A stretch of DNA of 64,000 nucleotides from Paguma larvata (GCA_030068075.1 CM057826.1:64081312-64145311); one strand, 5' to 3'. Positions 11,806-23,130 are shown, counted from the stretch's first letter. The notes: generated by a model not told the origin, from the letters alone. Made by a program: numbers and translations.

Positions 11806-12829
11806 AACATGTGGGATCTTCCTATTTTCACTACGACACTCCAATTTTGTGTTAAATAGATTTTTTTCCCTCTAATCTCTCACAAAGAAATGGAAAAGAA
11901 AATGCTTCACTCAGAAAGGTCTGTCATATGTATGAGACTTCAGGGCTTTGTACTTTCCCTTGGGAGGGGCCTGGAACAGAATTCTTGCCCCCACCTCAAA
12001 CCCCCAGCCTTCCCATTACCACTGGAGGTAAAACAAAACCAGAACAAAACAAAGTCAAAGGACATAAAACAGGGAGCAACAAAACTGGAAAACAAGGCAT
12101 TACACTTGGACTTTATCTTTTGTTGTTGCAAGCACAGGTGACCCTATTGGACACTGTGGTAAAGAATGAAGTCTGTTAGGAAGTCTTTCAATCACATTTG
12201 GTAATTTATGTCAAGAACATTTTGTTACAGAAAAGCCTCTTGAAGTAAACACGCTAACATTCAAAATAATGTGTCAGCTATGTCAGGCAAAACATTGACA
12301 GTACAACCCAAAGTTGGACACAGAATTTGATTAGGGATTCAAAACCTGCTTCAATTTCATAGAAGGCTTGGAAGATATAACAGGGTTTGGTTCTAAGCTT
12401 TAGGTAAAGTTCATACTAAACATGAGGGTTTATATCTATTGCACTTTGGGGACTGTGCTAATTCATGTTTGGAAGGGACTGAGATAACAAAAGGAGAAAC
12501 CCTAGAAGGTCCTTTGTGGCAAATCACTATGGAAGGAAACTCCTTCCAAAGTTGCAAATTGTTCATTTCCATTCTATTGTTTTTTTTTTTTTTTAATTTT
12601 AAGTCACTGAAGTCCTAGGTTTTAAGAAAGTTTTGTTGAATTTTGACAACTAGCTTATAAGTGGTAGAGGAGGGAACTCAAAACTATGTCTGATGCCAAA
12701 GCTCTTGCTCTTTCTAACACTCAATACAGAGGAGGGAAGTTTTCTGGGAGGCCTACCGTCAGCTCTGGCCCACGTCCTCTCAACTCGCATTAACTCGCTG
12801 CTGTTTCCCAGCTGGAGAGCACAGACTGC
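11806..12829. other. Upstream flank of the CpG island, no gene seen
   Basis: AT-rich, with no recognised repeat and no convincing exon. It includes a polyT tract near 12580. Confidence 0.5.
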
Positions 12830-14234
12830 ACCTGCTCCGAAGTCCAGCGGGGCCCTGCCTCATCCGGCGCTCAGCCTCGGCTGCTTGTGCACCGACTCGA
12901 GGACCCACCAGGGGTCACTGCAGCCTCAGAGCTATTGTGCCCGCCAGTCCTGGACACGGCCAGCTGCGCGGAGGGCGTGGGACTGGGAGCGCCGAACACC
13001 AAGGTCCAAGCAGAACTGCGCGCGGCCTTCCTAGAGCCAACCTCAGGTCTCCAGGGGAAACGGCCACAGCAATCGGGACCAGGGCTCGGAAAAGCCGGGC
13101 GGCCGGGGTGCTGCGCGCCGGTTTCCGTGCGGACCTACCCGCACCTCGCGGTTGGACCACCTTCGCTCCGCCTTCCGCTCTTAGCCGAGACCTTGCCCGG
13201 AAGGGGCGCCCCTTCCCGGGCTCTCGGCCCCCGCTTTGCTCCAGGTCTCTCAGCAGACACCCGGGCCTGGCCCAGCTGCACCTGGGCTGCTCCCTCCCGG
13301 GGCGCCACCCCTTGCGCCACCAAGAGAAGTTTCCCGGGAGCCGCCGCGGCCTGCGCGCCCAGGACACACCCCCCACCCGCCCGCCGGCGGGTTCCCAGCC
13401 TGGACGCCCGCTTCTCCGCCAGCCGGCGCGCCCGCAGGCCGTCTGACGCCCCACTTCTCTGAACATCCGGAGGAGCGGCACTCCGCCGCCACAGCAAGGC
13501 GTTCTCAGAGGGCCAGCTTGAACTTAGCCACACACAACACCCCGTGATGAGTTCCACGGTCCCCAGACGCGAGCGGCGTCCCGCCACGAGCTGACTTGCA
13601 TTCACCGGTCTTGGTAAGGAGCCCGCTGCCCTTTGCGACACTCCACGGGGTTCTGGGTGCCAGAGGGTTGGGGTGGCCGAGGTAGTCTGAATGACGACCC
13701 TCGCCACTGGCCCTGCAGTGGGACCGGGACGTCGCGGCTACTCCTGACACAAAGGAACAGCCGAGTGTTCCCCAATCGGCTGACCCGACCGGGGGCTGCG
13801 GGGTGGGGTCGGAGCTGGAAGTGAGAGCGCTCCGGGCACTCCGCAGGGGAAGGAGGGAGGGTGTCGCGGCCGCATTCCGGCCGGGCGCAGGCGGAGGGGA
13901 CTGCACCGCTCCCAGGGGTTTCCTCGTCTGGGGAGGGCCTCGAGCTCGCATTCCTCCCTTTTCCTGCTTCTTGCCCCCATTGCCAGGCGACTTTTGTCGT
14001 CCCCAGGACTGCGGGAGGGGCCGCGGCGCCCCCGCCTTCGGAGGAGCCCGAGCCGCAGGATGCGCGGGGACGCGCCGCCGCCCTCCGCGCTCAGTTCCGC
14101 CGGCGCTTCCCCGGCGGCTCCCGGGCGCTGACTCCCGGGCTTCTCCGCCCTCCTTACCTCCAGCCGGCGCCCGGAGGCTCGTCCTCGCGGCCCTGGACCT
14201 CGCCGGGAACCGGTCCCCCGCCCTGGCCACGGCG

Positions 14235-14329
14235 CGGACAATAAATTAATGCCTCGCGCTTGAGGGGAGGGGGCGGCTCGGCGCCTGGGTCGCAGCTTTC
14301 TCTCCTGGCTGGAGACGGCCACAGCCGAC
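14235..14329 (+). promoter_or_regulatory. EPB41L4A core promoter / proximal 5'UTR
   Basis: An AT-rich TATA-like ATAAATTA (14241-14248) is embedded in very GC-rich DNA, followed by a GC box (14269-14276). If the AT-rich box were a TATA element, transcription would start near 14270 and leave a 5'UTR of about 60 nt. If initiation is broad and upstream, as CpG islands often show, the 5'UTR would include a minimal upstream ORF at 14249-14263. The sequence alone cannot fix the transcription start. Confidence 0.55.
14249..14263 (+). other. Candidate minimal upstream ORF
   Basis: ATG CCT CGC GCT TGA encodes four residues and stops 66 nt before the main ATG, in the same frame. It matters only if transcription begins upstream of 14249. 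Context is T at -3 and C at +4, which is weak, so leaky scanning to the main start would be expected. Confidence 0.4.
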
Positions 14330-14428
14330 ATGGGCTGCTTCTGCGCTGTTCCGGAAGAATTTTACTGCGAAGTTTTGCTTCTGAATGAATCCAAGTTAAC
14401 CCTCACCACCCAGCAGCAGGGCATCAAG
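14330..14428 (+). CDS. EPB41L4A: EPB41L4A coding exon 1 (partial gene)
   Basis: The first coding exon encodes 33 residues beginning [15 protein letters not shown] and ending [11 protein letters not shown] recognise this as the N-terminus of EPB41L4A (NBL4), a band 4.1 superfamily protein whose FERM domain links membrane proteins to the cortical cytoskeleton. Residues from about 11 onward start the F1 (ubiquitin-like) lobe; the rest of the FERM domain lies in exons outside this window. The start has G at -3 and G at +4, is the first ATG after an in-frame TGA at 14261-14263, and sits at the downstream edge of a CpG island. The exon ends AAG at a GT donor (14429-14430), leaving a phase 0 intron. 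Residue 19 is Asn, where I recall Asp in human. Gly2, Cys3 and Cys5 form a possible acylation motif. NBL4 has been reported as a beta-catenin/TCF-responsive gene; that comes from the literature, not this sequence. Confidence 0.93.
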
Positions 14429-14600
14429 GTAGGCGCGGGCCGGGGGCGTGTTCCGGGGGTCGGCAGCCGGGCGAGCGCGAGGGTCCGAGGCTTTGTCTGA
14501 GGGCCGTCGCGGGTCTCGGCCGGCGACTGCTCTCTGCGCGGTGGGAAGGAGCCGCAGCTGCCCTGCGCTCAGGTAGTGTGGACGTGTCGGGGTGGATTCA

Positions 14601-17600
14601 CTTCCAGTCCCTTCAGAAAGGGAAGTAAGTTTCACGTCTCAAAGGGGAGTCCGCTCCTCGACTCTCAGCTGCAACCTACAGCCCTCCAACCGAGACCAGA
14701 GCTCTTCCCAGCGCCGGTTTCCTCCAAAAGCATCTAAGGCCCCCGGAGCCCCAAAGAGACGCAGACCTGAATATACAGGCTGCGTACCGTGCTGCAGGCA
14801 CGATTACCCGTGGCTTTGTTGAGGCTTTTTTCTGGTAGTGTCATTGGGGAAGTAATCTAGTTGACTCGCAGAAACACATTTACTGGGTGGCTGTGATTGT
14901 GTTGCCTCAGTGTGTAGTCGGGTAATGTTACGTTTGGACGGAAGATAATTTCCAGTTCCACAAGCGAACTGGTTTTATCCTCACGTTTAAGTAAACATCT
15001 CTCAAAGCGACTCGGTATATCACTTTGCGCCTGCCTGTAGGTCATTACAATGCAGTCACTACTCTTAACCTAGAGAACCCACACAAAAAGCCTGTGGGGG
15101 ATTGCAGAGATCCACTTCCTTAATTTTGAAGAGTTCTTCTGTTTACGGTTGACAACCTGACCGACGCGCCTGCGCGCTTGTTTTGCTCTTGCAACCGCGT
15201 AGCTACCCAAAGGTGATCGGAATTCGGAACGTTTTGTTTTGTTTCTCTTTCCCCGTATTTAAATCACGGGAACTTTTTAAATAACTTTAGCAGCTGAGTC
15301 TGGTGAGGGTCTACCGCTCCTCCTCCCCCACTCTTGTCCCCACCTTCGAAGCATCCCGGTAATGTGGAGGTGTGAGAAAGAAGTTCAAGCTGCCAGTGTC
15401 CTCTTCTAGTCTTGTATGTCAGAAGTTGATCCTAATGGCGTAGGCTCTGGGCATTTCCTTGTGTGAATCAGTTTTTACATAGCTTTATGCACGCCAGAGT
15501 AACTGTTCCTGGCTAAAAGCTTCAGCTTTGATGTTCCCATTCTTGGTGTACAGAATTCTGATTTCACAGGTGTCATTCTTCTGCGGGAGACTGGGGCAAA
15601 AATGATCAATTAAAGTCACAAGATAAAGTTAACCCTTTAGGAAATTGTTTTGAGCATTGTTTCCCAGTAATTACGAAAAGCAAAAGTCAATCAGATTCTC
15701 ATTTGGTGTTTGCTTTAAAAGCCGGTAAAAGACTCCTAGAAAAGGGTGTTTCATATTTTACATTTTCACCTTTTCTTTATGTTCCACCCCTCCACCCACC
15801 CCCATGCAATCAGGAAAAGAACTTTTCAAGATGATGTAACATTGTTTGGTGTACTGTGCAAATAGGCGAAAATCACAAAAATATCATAAATTTTTGATAA
15901 AACATAGATTCTCTTTGGCTTGGGGAAAGAAACCATTAGAAAAAGATAACGGATAATCTGATACTAAAACAACAAAGAAATCTTTCTGAAGTGCAAAGTC
16001 TATAAAGTCATCTGGAGTGTGAGCTTCCTACTTAATCATGAAAGCCATATCCCTGTCAGCTGTGGAGCGTGTACATTATTCTGTCAAGAGAGCAGCCAAG
16101 ACTTGGGATCAAATGGAATAATTTTGTCAAAGAAGCATGAATAAAAAATCCCGATCCGTAATTACTTTTTATAACCTGACGGTGCTTATCTTGTTTTACA
16201 AATATGTTGAAAATTGGTGAGTTATTCAAAGGCAATGGCAACTTTATAATGCTGTTATTTTGGACCTATGCCATTTAACTAAACAATAATTTAAGCAGGC
16301 TTTTGTTGGAAGTAATCATTTTGCAACAGGCTTGGCCTCTTTCAGTGTCACAAAAGCATGCCACAATTATTTTGATGGCCATATGTGTAACACAGATGTT
16401 GTCTGCTGAAGTTAACCACATTATCTGTAACTACCAGGCTACCATTAAATGCATGTGCTAAGCACCTATCTACTTGTGGTATGTATTAAATTAAACACAC
16501 ATGTGTATTTATAAATGGAATAATGTACAAACAGCAACTCACACATAGATGGTATTAGAACATTGAATGGATATGTGTATATTATTATTCTGTTCATACT
16601 TAGCATTTTCTTTTTAACTCCTACTTTAGTTGTGAGTGAAACAGTAAACTAATACATGAATGAAATAGCCAAGAACTACTATTATGGTGTGTCATCTTGG
16701 AAGGGTACACTTGAAAACTTTTATTATTATTAATTAAAGTCAGAATTAAGTATATGACATCAGTTCGCCCATTTCCTTCCTGAAATTAAAATAGAAAAAT
16801 CTTTTTATTTTTAAAAAGTATTTCCTAAATTTTGAGATGACCCTTTTCCACGTTCTATCTCAAATGAAATGAAGACTGTGAGTTTTGCATGAAAATTATT
16901 CACCTATTTCATTCCTTGATGGAAGGAATTTTACTGATTCTTAAAGTCAGTTAAGAATTTGCTTGTATTACTGTTATAATAATAACAATGTATTGTAAGT
17001 TTAAAAAAAGATTAATTGTAGTAAATTTAAGTAGAAGAAATACGAGAGAAGCGTGGTAAAACGTTTTTTGTGTGTGCCGTTTTGAAAAACACTTTCTGGA
17101 TTTGTTTAAGCACCACATTACAAAGTTAGTTATGAAGTGATTTTCTGCAACTTAGATCAAAGTCCTTCGTCGACAAGAAAAAAAATTGATGTGTTTGTTC
17201 CCATGGAAAGGCACTTCAGCCTTGAGACAATAGTCACACATCTTCTGTGTCAAGATGAATAGCATTTAAGTGGAAAATAATTTTCTGTTAAAAAATAAAG
17301 CATATTTGTATTCATACTAATGTTACATAGAAATTTGCTTCTTGTTTTAGAGGTAACCTCACCTTGACAAGCAAGAAGTCTTTGGCATACAGTTTGTAGT
17401 TCGTGCCCTATCCAAGATTTAAGAACCCAGGTTTATATAAACTGAAAGCTACTGGTGGCGTGTTGACCCCCACACAATAGTTTTTAGCTGTTTGTTCTGT
17501 GCTGCTATCTCTGTTGTTTTTTTAAGTAAGCATTTCTGCTGTGGTTGGTCTTTTGGTTTTTTTGGAGTAATGTTTGTTCAGGGAAACTTTTGTTATGTTC

Positions 17601-17924
17601 TTTGTCGTTCTCTGTGCTAGGGGAGGTAGAGATCTTTCTTTTTGTTCTCTGAGAAAGCAAATTGGATTGTGGCTCATACTCCTGGTGTAAGTTGACATTT
17701 GATTAGCAAAAGATTTTCAGGGGAAAACAAATCCCAAGGTTTGATTATAAATTTAGTCCTCAAAATTGTTGCTGCAAATACGAACCGGATTATTATTTTT
17801 GTTTCAGCAAGGCTGTAGTACTCTGAGCAGTAATGTAATAAACACTGAGGTGCTCATTTTTCCCTTGTTGTATTGACTAAATTAATGAAACCAATATGAC
17901 AGTAAGATGGAAATTCCATTAACT
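14601..17924. other. Proximal intron 1, repeat-poor
   Basis: GC content falls quickly after the CpG island. I recognise no SINE, L1 or exon in this 3.3 kb. A low repeat load next to a promoter fits a region holding regulatory elements, but no specific element can be called from one sequence. Confidence 0.55.
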
Positions 17925-17995
17925 TTTTTTTTAAAGGCGTTATTGAGATACACAATTTCACACAGTTGAAGTGTACAGTTTGCCCACTAACTTTT
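17925..17995 (-). repeat. Old L1 3' fragment (antisense, short)
   Basis: 'TTATTGAGATACACAATTTC...GTTGAAGTGTACAGTTTG' is the usual antisense old-L1 3' signature. Confidence 0.55.
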
Positions 17996-18519
17996 AAATG
18001 AAATTACTTCCTAATCATCCTAAGGTTTCCAAGGGAATATTGTGAGTCCGTTTTCATACTTCGATCAGAAACTTCCTAATAAACTAGAAAAACAGAAGAT
18101 GGAGACTTAAATTACATGCATCTCAGTTACCAAGAATAGTAAATTTTATTCCATTTGGGCTGGTGAGGAAAACATCAAAGAAGATTGGGAGGACAGCGAA
18201 AAGCAGTAGTGCTTATAAATCGTATTTAGTATGTAGGTGGATACCTGTATCTTTTAACATCAGCCTCGTAAGATACAGAGTCAGGGACCGATAAACGCAA
18301 GTGGAAGCAAGTAATCGTATGCCAGCATTACTGTTAATGTGAGATTGGGTGTGGGTCTTGATTGGTTGGTAAATTAGGTGTGACTGCGTTAGAAGTACCC
18401 CTCACTGACACTGCACCTTGGTTTCTGAAATTCAAATAGGATGTCCACGTTGTGTCTGTCTGAGATGGACTCCTACATAAATCTGCCTTCAGAAGTTCTT
18501 TTTTGTTTTTAAAATGATT

Positions 18520-18775
18520 CAAAATATTTTGTCAGCTTTATTAAGATATAATTGACAAGTGAAATTAAAGTGTACCGTATGATTTGATAGAGTCTAAGTT
18601 GTGAAAGGATTCCCACCATCCCACCACTGAGGTAATGAACACATCCTTTACCTCACAAAATTACCTTTTTGTTATTGTTGAGAGTACATAAATTCTACTC
18701 TCTTAGCAAATTTCAATTCTATAATACAGCATTATCAAGATCCCCAAACTGTAAATGCCCGCTTGATTTTATAAG
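18520..18775 (-). repeat. Old L1 3' end (antisense)
   Basis: 'AGCTTTATTAAGATATAATTGACAAG' followed by 'AAGTGTACCGTATGATTTGATAGAG' and 'TTGTTGAGAGTACATAAATTCTACTCTCTTAGCAA' mark an antisense old L1 3' end. Confidence 0.75.
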
Positions 18776-19041
18776 AAGTTTTTGTTTTCATGAAAAAATG
18801 ATTAAGAATACCATTTATCATCCATGGTTTAAAGTGATTTGTAAGTAATTTGAGGAAGAGAAGCATTGTTGGTTATCTCCAGCAGCTAACGGCTGTCCTT
18901 CTCCAAGTGCTTCTAATTTTCTTGGTGTTTGGTGGGCCACACTTTTTTTTTTTTAGTCCTGTTAATATAATTTTTCTGTAATTCTGTAATGTTAAGCTTG
19001 AACTGATGTTGAACTAAACTTCAACTAATGTAGAGCTTTTA

Positions 19042-19143
19042 GGGGGTGCCTGGCTGGCTCAGTTGTAGGAGCATATGACTCTGGATCTCAGGGTCATGGG
19101 TTCAAGCCACAAGTTGGGCATAGTCTACTACTCCTACTACTAC
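19042..19143 (+). repeat. Short CanSINE with (CTA)n tail
   Basis: Head GGTGCCTGGCTGGCTCAG and B-box-like GGGTTCAAGCC, ending in a CTACTA simple repeat in place of the usual CT-rich body. Flanking repeat TAATG/ACAGAGCT-like, 19026-19037 and 19144-19155, matching at 10 of 12 positions. It looks like an older, shorter carnivore SINE subfamily. Confidence 0.8.
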
Positions 19144-19179
19144 TAATACAGAGCTGTCGTTGCTCTTGAGCGTGGGTGG

Positions 19180-19453
19180 TGTCTTCATCCGTTTGGGCTG
19201 CTATAACCCATACTGTAGACTGGGTGGCTTATAAACAAAAGACATTTATTTCTCATAGTCCAGGATGGTCAGATGAGGGCCTTTTTCTGGGTGAAAAACT
19301 TCTTGTGTGTCCTCACATGGCAGAAGGGGCTACAGAGGTTTTTTGGCCCTCTTCTGCAAGAGCAGTGATCTTGAACCCCAACTCCTAATGCCTTGGGGGT
19401 TAGGTTTCCAACATAATGGATTTTAGGGGCACTCAAACATTCTGACCATAGCA
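19180..19453 (-). mobile_element. MLT1A-type solo LTR (antisense), internally deleted
   Basis: Reads in reverse as an MLT1A LTR: 'GCTGCTATAACCCATACTGTAGACTGGGTGGC' and 'CTCACATGGCAGAAGGGGC' to 'CTGACCATAGCA'. A perfect 5-bp TSD, GGTGG, flanks it (19175-19179 and 19454-19458). At 274 bp it is shorter than usual, implying internal deletion. Confidence 0.9.
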
Positions 19454-19458
19454 GGTGG

Positions 19459-20780
19459 TGATAAAGTTAAATCTGAATTGTAGAGACAAACAAACATCCA
19501 GACTCTTCTTTTGATCAGCCACGTGGACAGTAGTTTGTTATTTTTATTAAGACACTTACAAAGAAAGTGGGAAACTCTTCTCTGATGGTTGGTGTCAAGG
19601 GCCAGACAATTCTTTGTTGTGGGAGGTTTTCCTGTCCATTGTGGGATAACCATTTAGCCTCTACCCATGAGATGCCTGTAGCACCTCTTGCCCATTCATG
19701 AAAACCAAAAATATCCCCAGCTGTTGCCAAATGTCTCCTGATGGGCAAAATGAAGTTCATAAATTCCGAACTTCATTGTTTGTGTTAGCACCCTCCCTCA
19801 TCTAGATCTTTAGCAGTTCTGAATGCCTACTCAAATGACCCGCTCTGGGTACGTGGAAATGCTCACTTTCCCAAATGTACCAGACTCTTGTGCCTTTATA
19901 GGCATTGGATGCCTGCTGAGTGGTGTACCCTTTTACCTTTCCCTGAGTACACACTCTTGGATTCATCCTTTAAGTGTTGAATCAAGTGTCCCACTTGCCA
20001 GAAAGCCTTCAACCCAGGCTGACCAGGCAGACTTGTCCGGGCCTCACATGCGCCCTGTAACAGCACTTGCTGCATTGCAAGCGTTATTTCTGGATATATC
20101 TGTCTCCTCCAGTAGCCTGTGAGCCCCTACCTGTGGTCCCCTAGCAGCTCGAGCTATACACCTCATGCACGAGATGCTTATTAACTGTCATTTGAATTGA
20201 GGGTTGAAAGGAGTGTTACAACGGGAACAGGACACACTGAAAATCTTATGGATAATGAGGTTCCTTTGCCATTTTATTTCTAGTAGAAAAGATTCCAGAA
20301 TAAAGTAAACCTCATTGTGAAAAGTCTGTTGCCAAGGTAGTCTAATTTTTATATTGATAATGGGTGGAAAACGAGGTGGCGCAGTGGCCTGAATGCATGC
20401 AGCACACCGGACAGCCTGAGGAGTGGCTTTTTCAGAAAAACCGAATCATACCCTTTCTGTATCATAGAGGTTAGTGCTATGTCTTTCTGTCTCTTTCTTT
20501 ATTTTTAAAAAACTCAACTTTCTGTTTAGAACTTGAGAGTCTTGGAAGAGGGGCATATTTCGAGAGTGGAAGACAGATTCTCACACATCAGCTACTTTTT
20601 CTTGTCTCCTATTCTGTAAACCACGAGGACATAGTCCGTTGGTTTCAATGTGGGTTTACACAATCAGGGGCTGCTTTGTAATTTTTAATCTTGCCGTACC
20701 ACCCATGTTACTCTTGAAGCTGCATAAACCTCATCTGACACTGTTCTAAGGCTTACTGGCACAGACAGTGTCAATAAGTT
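19459..20780. other. Unassigned intronic sequence
   Basis: No exon or recognised repeat. ORFs on both strands are short and lack recognisable domains. Confidence 0.5.
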
Positions 20781-20795
20781 AAATATTATGTTTTT

Positions 20796-20990
20796 AAAAT
20801 GTTGTATTTATTTATTTTTGAGAGAGAGAGAGAGAGAGCAAGCAGGGGAAGGGCAGAGGGAGAGAGAGGGAATCCCAGGCAGACTTCATGGGCAGAGCCT
20901 GACGCAGGCCTCAATCTCATGAACCATGAGATCATGACCTGAGCCGAAGTCAAGAGTCGGACACTCAACTACTGAGCCACCCGGTGCCCC
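20796..20990 (-). repeat. CanSINE (antisense)
   Basis: Reverse SINE with a GAGA-rich region; the 'CTGTCAGCACAG' part of the body is shortened. Flanked by AAATATT(A/G)(T/G)GTTTTT-like repeats beginning at 20781 and 20991. Confidence 0.9.
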
Positions 20991-20999
20991 AAATATTGG

Positions 21000-22200
21000 G
21001 TTTTTATGATCAATGATGAGTTTTTCATTCCTGTTCACAGTGTATTTTTCTGCAGACCAGAAAATTCCTCCCCCACCATCTGACAAGTCGGAAGTCAGAT
21101 TTACCGTGCCTCTCCAGCTTCTCTGGTATTGACTGCTTTGGCTGAGCTCTGTCTCTAATATTTCAGCCTCAAGTACAGTTCATACATAATACTCCTCATC
21201 AGTCTGCTTTGGGTTGTAATGAGTAACTGCTATTTTCTTCTGCATCGCAAGATTTGTTTCAAAGTTTCATGTATTAAGATTGACCAGGCATCACTTGTTT
21301 AGGTATAGCCTAGGTGTATTAAGATCAGGAACCAGCCAGTTTAGTATGTGACTTGAAAAGCCTGTTAACTACACTTTAGTGAGTCTGTAACATTCTAAAA
21401 AAATGTGGATTGAAGTTTTTTGCCCTTTGAGCCATGTATGTAGTTCTTGGTTTTCTTGTTTTTTGTTTTGTTTTCTGTTTTTTGTTTTTTTAAATGGAAC
21501 AGCCACTGTTCCTTAGTGCTACCTATTGTTAATCCATTACTTTAACTAAACAGTTTGCTAGGAGATTCCACAAAGGCTGAGATGGCTCCCTAAGAGGCTT
21601 TCCTAATAATTGATGAAGACGTGAAAGGGCCTAGCAGTGACTTCAAATGTGTGCGAAGTTTGTTTTCAAGGCTATTGACATGCCAAGAGGAACTTAGGAC
21701 AAGGGAGATGGTGGCAGGCAAGGAAAACCAAGAGGTGCTGAGTGCTGTCCCCCATGGACAATAACCAAAAGGTCAGATGGTAGGGGGAGGAATTAGATGA
21801 CCAAAACCAAAGAGAGAACCAAATATAGCAATAGACGGTTTGGAAATGACATGTGTAGGCACATGAGAAAGCACAGCTAATGATGCCAGGGGTTCCCAAC
21901 ATTGTGGGGATGGTGTCTCAGGATACAGCTTTCCAGACAAAGAGTGGCCCGAGTGAGGGTCAGATTCCTGGGCTAGCCCAACAAACACGGTTTGAGTTTT
22001 GGGTCTCAACCTTGGTCTTCATCCAGAGCCGAGTTTGAGAGTCAGTCTTGGAACCTCTGTCACCTTATTGTCACTTGTCAAAATTGTTTTTTTCAATCAT
22101 TCTCATTACTCCCAGCCGAGTCATGGCCCTCATGTGTCACACCTGAACCAGGCTTCTAACCTGGATGCTGTGTGACCACCTTCACCTCTCCCTTCTCCTC
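21000..22200. other. Unassigned intronic sequence
   Basis: Contains a (T)nG-rich run near 21450-21490 and no supportable exon or named repeat. Confidence 0.45.
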
Positions 22201-22204
22201 ACCC

Positions 22205-22385
22205 CCACCCCATGTTCAAACCCTGCTCTGCCCTGTGACTGGCCACGTGACTCTTCCCTGGAACTAGGCTCTGTTTCCTCATCTGTAAGCTGGGGGGGCA
22301 TGATAGCTGCTGGATGACTGTAAGAATTTGAGAAAAAAATTTAGGCATATAGGATTAAAGGGTCCTCAATAAATGATATTATGCA
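22205..22385 (+). repeat. MIR (sense)
   Basis: Contains 'AACCCTGCTCTGCC', 'GTTTCCTCATCTGTAAGCTGGGG' and the end 'TCAATAAATGATATTA'. Confidence 0.75.
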
Positions 22386-22759
22386 TGATCTATTATTTGC
22401 TAATAAATTTCTCTCTGAATTCCAGTTTGTGATATCTAATTCCCTGTTGCTGCCCAAAGTGATGCTGGCTCTCTGAGGGGTGGGTGGTTGCTAGAAACTG
22501 GGGAATAGGATGGTTGATATTCACAGATGCTAGTGATCTGTCAGATCTCTTCCCCCTCACATTGCCTCAGCTACCACTAGAAGGCTAAAACTCTGCTTCT
22601 GTACCCCTAGGCCATACTTCTTCCTTCCTCCCACCTGAATTTTACTTGAGTGGGCATCAGACTACATGCTTAAGCCCATCATCGCTACCCCTCTGCTCCT
22701 TCTGTGCTGCCTAGTTTGGTGAATGAGACCACACTTGGTCTTGACCAGTTAAGATGCCT

Positions 22760-23130
22760 TGGTTTCTGGTTACAGAGGTTCCATTGCAAAGTGCTTTAAT
22801 ATGAGGAAATTTGTTTGCTCACCTATCAGGGAATCCAGGAGCAAGGAGAGGAGTTGAGGGTGGGTTGATGACATCAAGGCTCCGGCTTCTCTCTGCCTCT
22901 TCTGTGCTCTGCCATCTTGGGAGGGCGTGTCATCTGCAGGCGGTAGCGGCCGTTTGTGGAGACGATAATCGTACATGGCAGTATGTGAGACGGGAGTAGA
23001 GGTGGCCTATTTTTTAGGAGAAGAACCTTCCTCCAGAAGTCTCCCAGCAGACTTTCCCTTGTGTCTTTTAGCAGAAGGTGTCTTGTGGTCATTCTTGAAC
23101 CATAATGGCAGTGGGATCGCCTTTGGGGTT
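22760..23130. repeat. Old interspersed repeat, family not assigned
   Basis: The stretch with 'TCTGCCATCTTGGGAGGG', 'AAGAACCTTCCTCCAGAAGTC' and 'CCCAGCAGACTTTCCCTTGTGTC' resembles a widespread old mammalian repeat whose family I cannot name with confidence. It accounts for the stop-poor ORFs here on both strands. Confidence 0.45.

Larger units (their letters stand above)
12830..14600. promoter_or_regulatory. CpG island spanning the EPB41L4A promoter
   Basis: A GC-rich, CpG-dense block stands out sharply from the AT-rich flanks on both sides. It ends just after coding exon 1. Elements visible by eye include a CCAATCGG box (13772-13779), a GACGTC CRE-like palindrome (13728-13733) and a GGGGGCGG GC box (14269-14276). 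Its length, roughly 1.7 kb, is usual for a broad constitutive mammalian promoter. Several 100-240 codon ORFs on both strands here are stop-poor GC-rich artefacts. Boundaries were judged by eye, not by a CpG observed/expected calculation. Confidence 0.9.

Noticed and set aside
12915..13707. An antisense protein-coding gene opposite EPB41L4A
   Set aside because: No recognisable domain or exon structure. At most a non-coding head-to-head transcript is plausible.
12887..14331. Overlapping ORFs of 100-241 codons on both strands in the GC-rich block
   Set aside because: They are all confined to the CpG island, overlap in several frames, are rich in Ala/Gly/Pro/Arg and contain no domain. Low stop density in GC-rich DNA explains them; only 14330-14428 has recognisable protein sequence.
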